64,000 nt of DNA from Neobacillus rhizosphaerae (GTDB lineage: Bacteria; Bacillota; Bacilli; Bacillales; Cytobacillaceae). Each line of letters begins with the position of its first letter. Positions within the stretch are counted from its first letter, which is position 1. This document shows, piece by piece, positions 44,853 through 54,648 of the stretch. The translations under genes and the position numbers were made by a program. The stretch covers positions 62,001 through 126,000 of the forward strand of contig NZ_CALBWS010000005.1 of NCBI RefSeq assembly GCF_937468385.1, written 5' to 3'. Below the pieces are notes generated by a model that saw only the letters and a program-made list of their open reading frames with translations, did not search any database and was not told the DNA's origin.

Positions 44853-46261
44853 TTTGTCACCACCACGCGTTTCTTGCTGTCTTTGGCAAAAACCTTCCCT
44901 GGATTCATGATATTATTAGGGTCAAACCCGTGCTTAATGGCTTTCATTGCTGCGATTCCTTCTTCTTTTAGCTTCCATTCGAGGTAGGGGGCTTTCATTG
45001 CGCCGACTCCATGTTCTCCGGTAATCGTTCCGCCTAAGGCAATCGCGTGTTCAAATATTTCGGCAAAGGCTTTTTCAACTCGTTCCATTTCTTCGTGATT
45101 CCTGGCATCGGTTGCACAGGTAGGGTGGAGATTTCCATCCCCGGCATGGCCGAAGGTACAAATGGTCAGCTGATATTTGTCAGTAATCTCATTGATGGCT
45201 TTCACCATATTGGCAATTTCTGACCTCGGGACCGTCGCGTCTTCGAGGATTGTCGTCGGCTTTAAGCGGGCAATCGCAGATAGTGCGGTGCGTCGTGCAG
45301 TCCTCAGTGCTTCAGCTTCTGCTTCAGAAGCGGCAATTTGAATCGAGACTGCCTGTTCCTGCTTACAAATATCGGCTATTCTTGTTAAATCACGTTCGAC
45401 GACTTCAGGAGGTCCGTCCTGCTCGATTAAAAGGACGGCCTTCACATCAGTTGGCAGTCCGATTTTGGCAAAATCCTCAACTACCTGTAAGGTGGGCTGG
45501 TCAAGAAACTCAAGTGTTGTCGGAATGATTTTATTCGCAATAATCGCTGACACCGACTTGGCGGCAGCGGATAGGTCTTGGTAAAGGGCAAGCATCGTTT
45601 TTTTCGTTTCTGGCATCGGAATCAATTTAAGTGTGGCCTCAGTAATAACAACTAGTGTTCCTTCAGAGCCGACAAACAGACGGGTTAAATCATAACCAGC
45701 GACATCCTTTGCCAGCTTTCCGCCTGTCCGAATTATATCGCCATTAGGCAACACCACTTCGAGTGCGATGACATAATCGCGGGTTACTCCGTATTTGAGT
45801 CCGCGCAAACCACCAGAGTTTTCATTGATGTTGCCACCAATCGTGGAGATTTTCATCGAGCTTGGGTCAGGAGGATAGAAAAGCCCCTTTTCTTCCACGG
45901 CATGAATCATATCAAGAGTGATGACACCGGGCTGAACGGTTACGGTTAAATTCTCTTCATCAATTTCGAGGATCTTGTTCATATGTTTAAAAAGCATGAC
46001 TATTCCGCCCTCAGTTGGGCATGTTCCGGCACAAAGGTTCGTTCCCGAGCCGCGTGGCACAATTGGAACCTTATATTGATTACAAACCTTTAAGATTTGT
46101 GAAACTTCCTCTGTGTTCCTCGGGCTGACAACGGCATCCGGCATCGACTGGAAGTTTGGCGTGGCATCATAGGAGTAAACTAAACGTTCTGTTTTGGAAT
46201 CATCATAATTAGCCTTGGTCACAATGGCAATCAATTTTTCTTTCACTTCATTAATAAGCAT
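44849..46261 (-). CDS. glcD: Glycolate oxidase FAD subunit
   Basis: A 470-residue FAD-linked oxidase of the GlcD/vanillyl-alcohol-oxidase fold. The FAD-binding region includes VPRGSGTNLCAGTCPTEGG near residue 70 and GGNINENSGGLRGLKYG; the C-terminus has FGHAGDGNLHPT and GGTITGEHGVGAMKAPYL. With glcF it forms a 2-hydroxy-acid dehydrogenase. No glcE-like third subunit is present, as usual in bacilli. GGGGGAAAC precedes the ATG. The CdaR-type regulator lies just upstream on the same strand. Confidence 0.94.
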   Translation of the reverse strand: MLINEVKEKLIAIVTKANYDDSKTERLVYSYDATPNFQSMPDAVVSPRNTEEVSQILKVCNQYKVPIVPRGSGTNLCAGTCPTEGGIVMLFKHMNKILEIDEENLTVTVQPGVITLDMIHAVEEKGLFYPPDPSSMKISTIGGNINENSGGLRGLKYGVTRDYVIALEVVLPNGDIIRTGGKLAKDVAGYDLTRLFVGSEGTLVVITEATLKLIPMPETKKTMLALYQDLSAAAKSVSAIIANKIIPTTLEFLDQPTLQVVEDFAKIGLPTDVKAVLLIEQDGPPEVVERDLTRIADICKQEQAVSIQIAASEAEAEALRTARRTALSAIARLKPTTILEDATVPRSEIANMVKAINEITDKYQLTICTFGHAGDGNLHPTCATDARNHEEMERVEKAFAEIFEHAIALGGTITGEHGVGAMKAPYLEWKLKEEGIAAMKAIKHGFDPNNIMNPGKVFAKDSKKRVVVTK

Positions 46262-46421
46262 TTTGTTTCCCCCATCCTCTCCGTGCTGCGTAAACTATTT
46301 TCATACTGTTTAAAGTATAAAAAAAAAAGAAGTCTACCTGCTATGGATAAACATCTAAAAAATAAGTATATTATTATTCTGTTTTTGGTTGTTTATCTAA
46401 AAAGATGGTAGCTAAAGCCTA

Positions 46422-47543
46422 TTATTTTTTAAGCATTGGCTGTTCTTCTAAAAAAAGAATGGCTAGGTACAGACAGAGTAAATCGTGAATCTTGCTTGGG
46501 TTTAAATGTGTCATGTCCTCGACCTTTTTTAGGCGATAATGCAGTGTATTTATATGGATATGCAAGGATTGGGCCGTGTTTTTTAAGGAGTGGTTTTGCT
46601 TAAATAGTTCTGTTAGTGTTTCGAGCAATTCACTTTCAGATAATATCGAACCAATGGTTCGCTGGATGTAAGCTGATTTTACCTCAGGACGAAGCTCCTC
46701 AGTGATCATTTCAAGCATTAATTCCTCATCGAATATAATCTCTCGCTTACTTCGAGCAATTTTCAGCGCTCGTTCGGCCTGCTCATAGGAATGGCGTATC
46801 AAATTGCCTTCTCCTTTTTGTCCAACCCCTGCATAAGCGGAAATTCCAAAGGTATTCTTTAAAAATTGCAAAAAATGATTCAGCCGTTTTTTGATAGTTG
46901 TTGGATGAACAGTAGCGGAACTATCGATTAAGAGAATGATTCGTTCATTTCCGGACCGTGCTGTGACATCATGCTTACTTTGAGAAAATGATTTCAAAAT
47001 AGAGGACCAAAAATCCCTTGAAAGGGGATAGTTTCTTTTGTCAAACTCAATAATGGCTGCCGTTCGATCTAGTTCAAGATTGATGGATAGCGTTCGAGCT
47101 TTATCCACTAGTTCAGGACTTGGCTCTTTTGTTTGCAGCCATTCCATTACGAAGGTTTCGATTGTTCGAGAGTGCCAATCAAATTGTTCGGCATAGTAGT
47201 TTTCACTAATTAGCAGCTCCGTCATTTTGCGAATGATTTCACCAAATGGGGTGATGGTTTCAGGGTCCCCAGTAATTCCAATCACACCAATGACCTCATT
47301 TTGAAACAAGATAGGAAGATTAATTCCCGGCTTTACCCCTTTTAATTGCGGTATCTCTTTTTCGGTGATGATCAGCTTTTTCCTGTTTTGTGAAGTGATT
47401 AATGCTCCTTCATGGAAAGCACCGACTCTCTCCCGATTGGTGCCAGCAATAATATGGCCATCTGTGTTAACGACAATGATTTCTTCACCGATTAATTTCC
47501 GGACTTCCTTGACAATTTTTTCCGCGAGATCGGGTTGAAGCAA
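46422..47543 (-). CDS. CdaR family regulator (sugar diacid / glycolate sensing)
   Basis: A 373-residue regulator with the N-terminal sugar-diacid recognition domain (LAEKIVKEVRKLIGEEIIVV...GINLPILFQNEVIGVIGITG) and the C-terminal PucR-type helix-turn-helix (NHSLKNTAQSLHIHINTLHYRLKKVEDMTHLNP). The frame is open to 47597, but GGGAGGTG fits TTG 47543 with six bases between. In other bacteria CdaR proteins activate glycerate, glucarate or glycolate genes. The adjacent glcDF genes, about 160 bases downstream, are its likely target. Confidence 0.9.
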   Translation of the reverse strand: MLQPDLAEKIVKEVRKLIGEEIIVVNTDGHIIAGTNRERVGAFHEGALITSQNRKKLIITEKEIPQLKGVKPGINLPILFQNEVIGVIGITGDPETITPFGEIIRKMTELLISENYYAEQFDWHSRTIETFVMEWLQTKEPSPELVDKARTLSINLELDRTAAIIEFDKRNYPLSRDFWSSILKSFSQSKHDVTARSGNERIILLIDSSATVHPTTIKKRLNHFLQFLKNTFGISAYAGVGQKGEGNLIRHSYEQAERALKIARSKREIIFDEELMLEMITEELRPEVKSAYIQRTIGSILSESELLETLTELFKQNHSLKNTAQSLHIHINTLHYRLKKVEDMTHLNPSKIHDLLCLYLAILFLEEQPMLKK

Positions 47544-47641
47544 GGTAAGCACCTCCCTTAATTTCATTATATCTAAATCCAGGCCCTGATTTAACATAAA
47601 CGAACATACTCATTGAAAAAATAGGAAATAGAAAAACAATT

Positions 47642-47670
47642 TTGAAATATAATTTCAAAAAAAATATAAT
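47642..47670 (+). promoter_or_regulatory. MurR-type operator with embedded promoter before the HAD gene
   Basis: The palindrome TTGAAATATAATTTCAA (47642-47658) contains the -35 TTGAAA (47642-47647). The -10 TATAAT (47665-47670) follows after 17 bases. The same design recurs before murQ. Confidence 0.75.
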
Positions 47671-47705
47671 AATATTAAAAAATGACTTCATAAGGAGAGG
47701 TAAAA

Positions 47706-48569
47706 ATGAAATATCGATTATTAGCGACTGACCTCGATGGGACATTATTAACCGATCAAAGAGAGATTGATATTGAAACAATAGAGGCGATTCAAGAGTA
47801 CCGTAGAAGAGGGGGAAGGGTAGTTATTTGCAGCGGACGTTCCCCACTTTCAACAAGATGGATTGCCAATACCATCGGCCTAAAGGGAGAGCCCATCATT
47901 GCTTACAATGGCGCCATCCTGCTTGATGAGAATGGAGAGGTTAGCGAACAATCGGTTTTCCAGCATGAATCTCTATTGAGTTTCTGGGAATTATGCGAAA
48001 GGGAAGGGATCTATGCTCATTTTTATAAAGGGGATACGCTCCTAGTCCCAAAGGTAAATAAATGGAATGAGACCTGGATTGAAAATAATATTCCCTCTCT
48101 TAAAAGATCAGGCGGCGAGTTCAAAAACTGTCAAAGCTTTCGGGAAAAATGCCAGGTTCATGTCATTGAGCATTTTTACCAATATCTGAAGGAAAATCAA
48201 CCTGAGATTACAAAAATAGCCGTTTTTGATGATAGCAATGCACTCGAAGATTTTTCCAAACGGATTGGGGAACAGATAGAGGATATGGAGATTAGCAGCA
48301 GTTTCAATTTCATCAATTTAGAAATTTCTCCGAGTGGTGTGACCAAGGCCTCCGCACTGTTAAAGCTTTCTGAGCAGTTAGGTATCCCTATCTCACATAC
48401 CGCTGCGATTGGCGATAACTATAATGACGCCCTTATGCTTTCCGCTGCAGGATTAGGAATTGCGATGGGGAATGCACCTGATAAAGTGAAATTATTGGCA
48501 GATCAGGTGACGGGCAATAATAATGATGCAGGGGTGGCGAGGGCCATCCGCCGTTATTTACTGGATTAG
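47706..48569 (+). CDS. Cof-type HAD-IIB hydrolase (sugar phosphatase)
   Basis: A 287-residue HAD phosphatase of the Cof family. Motif I is DLDGTLLTD near residue 9, motif II VICSGR near residue 41, the lysine of motif III lies in SGVTKASAL, and motif IV is GDNYNDALMLSAAG near residue 238. Such enzymes dephosphorylate sugar phosphates or cofactors. An operator identical in design to that of murQ precedes it, so it probably belongs to the muramic-acid regulon and may act on an amino-sugar phosphate. It also lies directly upstream of murQ but has its own promoter. GGAGAGG precedes the ATG. Confidence 0.9.
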   Translation: MKYRLLATDLDGTLLTDQREIDIETIEAIQEYRRRGGRVVICSGRSPLSTRWIANTIGLKGEPIIAYNGAILLDENGEVSEQSVFQHESLLSFWELCEREGIYAHFYKGDTLLVPKVNKWNETWIENNIPSLKRSGGEFKNCQSFREKCQVHVIEHFYQYLKENQPEITKIAVFDDSNALEDFSKRIGEQIEDMEISSSFNFINLEISPSGVTKASALLKLSEQLGIPISHTAAIGDNYNDALMLSAAGLGIAMGNAPDKVKLLADQVTGNNNDAGVARAIRRYLLD

Positions 48570-48621
48570 TGCCATCCGCTTTGTTAGATGGTTCTGTTAC
48601 AGTAGGGAAAAAGATTTTTTA

Positions 48622-48680
48622 AAATAACATTTCAGTATTTCTATAAAAATATTGAAATGTTATTTCAAAGAGAATATAAT
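48622..48680 (+). promoter_or_regulatory. Double MurR operator and promoter of the murQ operon
   Basis: A large inverted repeat (AAATAACATTTCA 48622-48634 and TGAAATGTTATTT 48653-48665) overlaps the 17-base palindrome TTGAAATGTTATTTCAA (48652-48668). The -35 TTGAAA (48652-48657) is inside the palindrome, and TATAAT (48675-48680) follows after 17 bases. Confidence 0.78.
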
Positions 48681-48689
48681 AAGTATATG

Positions 48690-48703
48690 AGTAACCGCTT
48701 ACA
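48690..48703. promoter_or_regulatory. cre-like site in the murQ leader
   Basis: On the minus strand TGTAAGCGGTTACT closely matches the CcpA operator. It lies just downstream of the -10, a position where CcpA blocks transcription. Confidence 0.65.
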
Positions 48704-48737
48704 GCGTAGAAAAGACCAATAGGAGGTCAACTATACT

Positions 48738-49646
48738 ATGGAAGAAAATCTTGAATTATTAACAACAGAATCGCGCAATCAACAATCAATCAAGATTGAT
48801 ACGGCAAAGCCAATGGATATATTACGAATCATGAATGAGCAAGATCAATTAGTGGCGCTAGCTGTAAAGGATGTCTTACCAGATGTAGAAGCAGCGGTTC
48901 AGTTTGTATTTGAATCCTTTCAAAAGGGAGGGCGACTTATTTATTTAGGTGCAGGCACGAGCGGCAGGTTAGGGGTGCTTGATGCAGTCGAATGCCCGCC
49001 AACCTTCAGCACTGATCCAGAAATGGTTCAAGGTATTATGGCAGGGGGCGAAGGTGCCTTTATAAAAGCGGTGGAAGGAGCGGAGGATGATCCGGATCTC
49101 GGTGTTAGTGAATTGAAAGCATTGGGACTAACGAATGACGATACCGTTATTGGCATCGCTGCCAGCGGTCGAACCCCCTATGTGATTGGAGCACTTCGCT
49201 ATGCACGAAGTATCGGCGCTAAAACCGTCGCCCTTTCATGTAATAAAAATGCGGCGATTAGTAAGGTAGCGGATCAAAGCATCGAGGTGATTGTCGGTCC
49301 GGAGGTACTAACTGGTTCGACTCGTTTGAAAGCTGGGACAGCCCACAAAATGATTTTGAATATGATTTCTACCTCCTCGATGATTCTTTTGGGGAAAGCC
49401 TTTGAAAATTTAATGGTGGATGTTCATGTGAGTAATCAAAAATTAAAGGAACGGGCGATTGGAATCATCCAGAAAATTACCGGGGTTTCTTATGAGATGG
49501 CCTTGGAGACTTTAGAAAAGGCAGATCTACAAGTCAAAACGGCGATCGTCATGATTAAGACGGATAGAACCAAACAGGAAGCAGAAACATTATTATCTGA
49601 AGCGAATGGGTATGTAAAAAAAGCAGTCCAAAATGTTGAAAAATGA
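48738..49646 (+). CDS. murQ: N-acetylmuramic acid 6-phosphate etherase
   Basis: A 302-residue SIS-domain lyase that cleaves the lactyl ether of MurNAc-6-phosphate to GlcNAc-6-phosphate and D-lactate. Family stretches are [10 protein letters not shown] near the start, [53 protein letters not shown] and [23 protein letters not shown] precedes the ATG. It is the first gene of the murein-salvage operon, controlled by the two operators and the cre-like site upstream. Confidence 0.96.
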   Translation: MEENLELLTTESRNQQSIKIDTAKPMDILRIMNEQDQLVALAVKDVLPDVEAAVQFVFESFQKGGRLIYLGAGTSGRLGVLDAVECPPTFSTDPEMVQGIMAGGEGAFIKAVEGAEDDPDLGVSELKALGLTNDDTVIGIAASGRTPYVIGALRYARSIGAKTVALSCNKNAAISKVADQSIEVIVGPEVLTGSTRLKAGTAHKMILNMISTSSMILLGKAFENLMVDVHVSNQKLKERAIGIIQKITGVSYEMALETLEKADLQVKTAIVMIKTDRTKQEAETLLSEANGYVKKAVQNVEK

Positions 49647-49671
49647 ATGGGATGAAAAGGTGGTCTTTGGT

Positions 49672-50526
49672 GTGGCAGCAGGCGGTTTAAAAATGATTCA
49701 AAATATGCTGGAACAGCTTCCGACTTCTGAACGGAAAATTGCGGAGTTTATTCTTGAAAATCCCCAAAGTATTTTAAACAGTACAGTCAATGACATCGGG
49801 ATTCAAGCAAATACAAGTGGTGCAGCTGTTATTAGGCTTTGTAAGTCCTTGGGCTTAAATGGGTTTCAGGATTTAAAAGTAAGAATTGCAAGTGATTTAG
49901 TGAAGCCAGTCGAACAAGGGTATCGCGATATTGAACCTGGTGAATCCTTCTTCTCCATCGTTCAGAAGACAACCAGCAATAGTATCCAAAGCATCCGCGA
50001 TTCGGAAGAGATGATCAATTATGATGAATTGGAACGTGCTGTACAAACCTTGTCACCTACTCAAAATGTTCATTTTTTTGGAATTGGTGCCTCTAATATT
50101 ATTGCCAAGGATGCACAACAGAAATTCCTACGGATTCATAAAAATGCAACCGCTTTTACCGATACGCATCTTGTCGCTACTTTAATAGCTAATGCGAATA
50201 AGGATGATGTGGTGTTTGGGATCTCTCATTCAGGGGAAACACTCGAGGTCATTAAAGTGATGGCCCTAGCGAAAGAGCGTGGCGTTAAAACGATTAGTTT
50301 AACGAAATACGGACAATCATCGGTCTCTTCCCTAGCGGATATTAAGTTGTTTACCGCTTATTCCGGGGAGGCGCCGTTTCGAAGTGCGGCCACATCATCG
50401 CGCCTTGCGCAGTTATATTTAATCGATATTTTGTTTTTATCGATGGCGACTGTTCAATATGATGAGACGATTCACTCGATAGATAAAACAAGAGCAGCCA
50501 TCCGGTTTATTAAAGAAGGGAAATAA
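49672..50526 (+). CDS. murR: RpiR family transcriptional regulator of murein salvage
   Basis: A 284-residue regulator with an N-terminal RpiR helix-turn-helix (STVNDIGIQANTSGAAVIRL...CKSLGLNGFQDLK) and a C-terminal SIS sugar-phosphate domain (HFFGIGASNIIAKDAQQKFL, GISHSGETLEVI). The frame extends back to 49633 inside murQ, but GTG 49672 has AAGGTGG upstream and lines up with the start of Bacillus subtilis MurR as remembered. The ligand is probably MurNAc-6-phosphate. It likely binds the TTGAAAT-NNN-ATTTCAA palindromes before murQ and the HAD gene. Confidence 0.92.
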   Translation: MAAGGLKMIQNMLEQLPTSERKIAEFILENPQSILNSTVNDIGIQANTSGAAVIRLCKSLGLNGFQDLKVRIASDLVKPVEQGYRDIEPGESFFSIVQKTTSNSIQSIRDSEEMINYDELERAVQTLSPTQNVHFFGIGASNIIAKDAQQKFLRIHKNATAFTDTHLVATLIANANKDDVVFGISHSGETLEVIKVMALAKERGVKTISLTKYGQSSVSSLADIKLFTAYSGEAPFRSAATSSRLAQLYLIDILFLSMATVQYDETIHSIDKTRAAIRFIKEGK

Positions 50527-50642
50527 TATTGTAGGGGGTGATGTGAACACCATTCCGTTTCTTTTTTTCATAACAAGGTTGACTGAAGAAATAAATCAGA
50601 AGATTATGACACCATTAAACAACAGAGAAGAGGGGAATTAGC

Positions 50643-52004
50643 ATGGCAGGAGAGAATAAAATTTTAGCCGAAAAGATTCTGGAACTTTTAGGAGGTCCAG
50701 AGAATGTTGGCCATTACACACATTGTATGACTAGGCTACGTGTTACACCGAAGGATGACACGATTGTCAACAAGGCGGCTATTAAGAAAATTGACGGGGT
50801 ACTTGGAGTTGTTGAAGAAGAGACATTGCAAATTATTCTTGGACCTGGAAAAGTAAATAGAGTGACAGAAGAGTTTGGTAAATTAATAGATGCTTCAGGT
50901 GGCATCGATTTAAAAGAGAAGGCAGCAAGCAAAAAGGCCGAAATAAACAAAAAGAATGCCACTCCATTTAAGTTGTTTTTACGAAAAATCTCTAGTATTT
51001 TTATTCCTTTAATCCCGGCACTTGTGGCATCAGGGTTAATTACCGGTGTAACAAAAGCGATTATCCAGGCTGGATGGTTAGCGGCGGATTCGCAAATTGC
51101 CATGATTTTGACAGTAATAGGAAGCGGGTTGTTTGGTTACTTAGGTATTCTCGTTGGTATCAATGCGGCGAAAGAATTCGGTGGTTCACCTGCGCTAGGG
51201 GGCCTTGCAGGTATCTTAATCATTAACCCAGCAGCTGCGGGAATCGTATTGTTTGGTACGCCGTTGCTTCCTGGACGAGGCGGCTTAATTGGCGTTCTGT
51301 TTGCGGCCATATTTATTGCCCTTGTCGAAAAACGGGTACGCCGTTATGTTCCACAATCTCTTGATCTTTTTATAACGCCAACGGTTGCTTTATTGATTAC
51401 TGGTATTGTAACTTATCTTGTCTTTATGCCGATTGGCGGTTTCATTTCCGATATTATTACAAAGGGTTTAACATCACTACTTGATGTTGGTGGGGTAGTA
51501 GCTGGCTTTGTGCTTGGGGCAACCTTCCTTCCGCTCGTTGTTACTGGTTTACATCAGGGTTTAACACCAATACACCTTGAGTTAATTAACTCAACGGGCA
51601 TTGACCCGCTTCTTCCTATCTTAGCAATGGGTGGGGCAGCACAGGTAGGAGCTGCATTTGCGATATACTTTAAAACCAAAAAGACTCGCTTAAAAAGAGC
51701 CATTGGAGGAGCACTGCCTGCAGGTATTCTTGGTATCGGGGAGCCGCTTATTTTCGGTGTAACGTTGCCGTTAGGTCGTCCATTTTTAACGGCTTGTTTA
51801 GGAGCTGGCGTAGGCGGTGCTTTTCAAGCAGCGTTTCATGTCGCTACCGTTGCTGTAGGAGTCTCTGGTTTGCCACTCGCCTTCCTAGTAGTAGGTGGTC
51901 AGGTTCTTCTTTATTTATTAGGTGTATTGATTGCTTATGCGGCTGGTTTTGCGTTTACGTATTTATTCGGTTTCAAAGATGACATGGCTGGTGAGTTTGA
52001 TTGA
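50643..52004 (+). CDS. murP: PTS transporter EIIBC, MurNAc-specific
   Basis: A 453-residue phosphotransferase permease. The N-terminal EIIB domain has the phosphocysteine in GHYTHCMTRLRV near residue 28. After a linker the EIIC domain has about ten hydrophobic segments and family marks such as GITPIHLELI-like THQG (LHQGLTPIHLELIN) and GILGIGEPLIFGV. There is no EIIA domain, so a shared glucose-type EIIA must serve it. With murQ, murR and mupG beside it, import of MurNAc or MurNAc-GlcNAc as the 6-phosphate is the clear role. Confidence 0.93.
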   Translation: MAGENKILAEKILELLGGPENVGHYTHCMTRLRVTPKDDTIVNKAAIKKIDGVLGVVEEETLQIILGPGKVNRVTEEFGKLIDASGGIDLKEKAASKKAEINKKNATPFKLFLRKISSIFIPLIPALVASGLITGVTKAIIQAGWLAADSQIAMILTVIGSGLFGYLGILVGINAAKEFGGSPALGGLAGILIINPAAAGIVLFGTPLLPGRGGLIGVLFAAIFIALVEKRVRRYVPQSLDLFITPTVALLITGIVTYLVFMPIGGFISDIITKGLTSLLDVGGVVAGFVLGATFLPLVVTGLHQGLTPIHLELINSTGIDPLLPILAMGGAAQVGAAFAIYFKTKKTRLKRAIGGALPAGILGIGEPLIFGVTLPLGRPFLTACLGAGVGGAFQAAFHVATVAVGVSGLPLAFLVVGGQVLLYLLGVLIAYAAGFAFTYLFGFKDDMAGEFD

Positions 52005-53008
52005 TCGGTATTTCCTTTTACTTGAATGATTCAAGTGCAGAAGAACGGATTGCTACTGCTGGAAAAATGGGTGTGAAGCGGGCATTTACCTCGCTTCACA
52101 TTCCGGAAGAGTCAGGCGATTTAGCCAGCCGCGCGAAAAAGCTGCTACAGACGGCGAAGGAAGCTGGAATAGAGGTTTATGCGGATGTATCGTTAAGAAC
52201 ACCTGAACACTTGGGATTGGCTAGCTTAGTTGAGTTAAAATCCTTAGGGGTAATGGGGTTGCGCTTGGATGATTTTTTTGATCACGATACGATTTTGAGC
52301 TTGGCGAAGGATTTCAAGCTTGCCTTGAATGCCAGCATTATGTTTGAGGAAGATGTACGTGCATTGCTGGAAGGCGGGTTAACAGCTAATCAACTGATTG
52401 CCTGGCATAATTTCTATCCACGGCGTGAAACCGGCTTAGCTGAATCGTTTTTCCACTCACAAAATGAACTTTATAAACGGTATGGTATTCCAGTTAGTGC
52501 CTATATTCCAGGAGACGGTGAAAAACGTGGTCCGTTGTTTGAAGGTCTGCCTACCTTAGAGGGGCATCGTTACGCAGATCCTTATCTGGCCGCGCTGGAA
52601 TTGTTCCGGGCTGGGGTCGAGGATGTGTACATCGGCGATCCGGAAGTAAGTGTTGGCCTCTTAGAAAAATTAATAGAGTTTGACCGTGATCGTCGGGTTT
52701 CGATTCGAATCGAAGGTTTTCAAGAAGGAGAGTTTCGGCTCCGTCCTGATTTTTCCCGCGATGTTCTCCGCCTCATGGATACGCGAAGTTCTGATGGGGT
52801 AGTCCCTGAGAATACGGAGGCACGGCCAATCGGAACGATTACTAGAGATAATGACCGCTATGGGCGCTATCGCGGCGAAATCCAAATCACGCTTCATGAC
52901 CTGCCCGCTGATGAGCGAGTCAATGTGATTGGCAGAGTTGTGGAAGCTGATTTACCGCTTCTTTCCCTACTCCAACCAGGTCAAAAGATAACATTCATTT
53001 ATGCTTAG
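52001..53008 (+). CDS. mupG: MupG-type 6-phospho-N-acetylmuramidase (DUF871)
   Basis: A 335-residue DUF871 protein: a TIM barrel (residues 1-230, from MIGISFYLNDSSAEERIATA to the EDVYIGDPEVS stretch) and a cyclophilin-like C-terminal domain (RYRGEIQITLHDLPADERVN). The Staphylococcus aureus member MupG cleaves MurNAc-6-phosphate-GlcNAc inside the cell. The start TTG 52001 overlaps the murP stop (TTGA), so it is translationally coupled. It replaces the secreted NagZ route used by Bacillus subtilis, which implies import of the disaccharide. A terminator follows. Confidence 0.92.
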   Translation: MIGISFYLNDSSAEERIATAGKMGVKRAFTSLHIPEESGDLASRAKKLLQTAKEAGIEVYADVSLRTPEHLGLASLVELKSLGVMGLRLDDFFDHDTILSLAKDFKLALNASIMFEEDVRALLEGGLTANQLIAWHNFYPRRETGLAESFFHSQNELYKRYGIPVSAYIPGDGEKRGPLFEGLPTLEGHRYADPYLAALELFRAGVEDVYIGDPEVSVGLLEKLIEFDRDRRVSIRIEGFQEGEFRLRPDFSRDVLRLMDTRSSDGVVPENTEARPIGTITRDNDRYGRYRGEIQITLHDLPADERVNVIGRVVEADLPLLSLLQPGQKITFIYA

Positions 53009-53053
53009 AAGGAAACTTTAAAGCAAAATATATAAGAAAAACAAAGCTAAATG

Positions 53054-53090
53054 GGAAGAACCTAGAGAATAGTCTCTAGGTTCTTCCTTT
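53054..53090 (+). terminator. Intrinsic terminator of the murein-salvage operon
   Basis: GGAAGAACCTAGAGA pairs perfectly with TCTCTAGGTTCTTCC around ATAG, followed by TTTC. Confidence 0.85.
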
Positions 53091-53097
53091 CACTATA

Positions 53098-53358
53098 TAT
53101 CGATAAATTCTGAACGCATCAGTGCAACTACACCTCATGAACGCGCCAATCGGCGAGCGCCTTGCGCTTTTCTTATAATATAAGAATTTATAACATTGGA
53201 CTTCGAGAAATGTCCAGCTCCAGGCGCCATCGGCTAGTGTACTTCACTCTTCTCCCTACGATAAGTCAACATCGGTTCACTTGCGCTCACCGTGTTTCCT
53301 TTATCTCAGTCGAAGCGTTCCAGTCCATACGCCGATAGGCGGGCGCCTTGCGCTTTTC
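53098..53358. repeat. Bacillaceae dispersed intergenic repeats (two adjacent elements)
   Basis: The first element (53098-53175) has GTGCAACTACACCT and GCCAATCGGCGAGCGCC and ends GCGCCTTGCGCTTTTCTT. The second (53210-53358) starts CCAGCTCCAGGCGCCATCGG, contains GATAAGTCAACATCGG and ends with the same GCGCCTTGCGCTTTTCTT. The repeat runs up to the hemAT stop codon. Confidence 0.75.
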
Positions 53359-54648
53359 TTATAAATCTTGGACGATTTGAGCTAATTCCTTAGATGTATT
53401 AGCAAGGTTGCCAACCGCACTGTTGATTTCCTCAAAATAACCGGCGAAAGATTCCAATTCGTTCTCAATATGTTTATTTTGTTGTTTGCTTTGATTTACT
53501 TCATTTAAAATTTGGTTAAAGAAATCAGCTATTTCATTCATCTTTTGGAACCCATCTTGAACTAATTCATTCACCTGAACGGTCTTAGAGGTGGCGCTTA
53601 TTATTTGTGTATTTGTTTTTTGAATTAACTCGGTCACATTAGAAACAGAAAGCTTCGTTTGTTCGGCTAATTTTCGGACTTCATTTGCAACCACCGCAAA
53701 ACCACGGCCATGTTCTCCAGCCCGGGCCGATTCAATGGCAGCATTAAAAGAAAGAAGATTGGTTTGATTAGCAATTCCCTTTACAATACCTAAAACATCT
53801 TTAATTTCAGCTGAAATTTCCTCTAAGTGTTTAATTTCTGATGTAATATCTTGGGTATGTACTAGGATATTATCCATTTGTGCTTGCTGTTCATCAATCC
53901 GCTCTTTTCCCTGCATAGAGCGGGTTTGGACATTCTCTGCAGAACGAACACCTGAAGTTGCCAAATCCACCAATGATTCAGTCTTTTGAGTCAATTGGGA
54001 TACAGAAGCGCTTGTTTGCTCAGTAATGACAGATAATTCTGCGGCTGTATGTGTAACACGTTCTCGAAGGTGTTTCTTTTGTTGTTCTTCTAATTTTATT
54101 CGTTCCATTTCTTCTTCGTAAGCGTCCAATACAAGCTGTTGTTCAAGGTTTAATAGTTTAGCTACCACATTAATGGCTTCTATAAGTTCGTTCGAATCTG
54201 TAATATATTGTTGTAGGACTGAAACGATAGTCGTAAATAAACTTTGAAAAGCTGCCATATACCATTTTGTTTTTAAACCAATTCGGACATGAACATGGGC
54301 AACCTGATTTCTTTGCAAAATAAATTTATCATCAATTTTCCCATCAAATAACTCAAATATATGTTTCTTTAAAGTGACTTTTAATCTTTCTACGGTTGAA
54401 TTGTCGTTAATGATTTTTTTTAGTGAAGGCTCTAATTGAATACTGTTGTAGTAGTTGGTTACAATCAAATCCAAATGTTCTTTTAAAAATGGTTGGATGG
54501 TTTTGGCGATAGCTAGGTCCCGTGTAGTTAATTGAATAATTGAAAGTTGTTTTTGGAGTTCAGAGTGATTGCTATCTAAAACAACCTCTTTTTCCGCCGG
54601 TGGTAAACTTTCAAATAGTAATTCTTCATTTATTGTTTTCTGCAACAT
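53359..54648 (-). CDS. hemAT: HemAT globin-coupled aerotaxis receptor
   Basis: A 429-residue soluble chemoreceptor. Residues 1-190 form the heme-binding globin sensor, with the proximal histidine in [20 protein letters not shown] near residue 120. The C-terminal half is a methyl-accepting signalling domain with the conserved tip ([35 protein letters not shown]). No membrane segment, as in Bacillus subtilis HemAT (432 residues). It senses oxygen and signals to CheA. It stands alone beside dispersed repeats. Confidence 0.95.
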   Translation of the reverse strand: MLQKTINEELLFESLPPAEKEVVLDSNHSELQKQLSIIQLTTRDLAIAKTIQPFLKEHLDLIVTNYYNSIQLEPSLKKIINDNSTVERLKVTLKKHIFELFDGKIDDKFILQRNQVAHVHVRIGLKTKWYMAAFQSLFTTIVSVLQQYITDSNELIEAINVVAKLLNLEQQLVLDAYEEEMERIKLEEQQKKHLRERVTHTAAELSVITEQTSASVSQLTQKTESLVDLATSGVRSAENVQTRSMQGKERIDEQQAQMDNILVHTQDITSEIKHLEEISAEIKDVLGIVKGIANQTNLLSFNAAIESARAGEHGRGFAVVANEVRKLAEQTKLSVSNVTELIQKTNTQIISATSKTVQVNELVQDGFQKMNEIADFFNQILNEVNQSKQQNKHIENELESFAGYFEEINSAVGNLANTSKELAQIVQDL

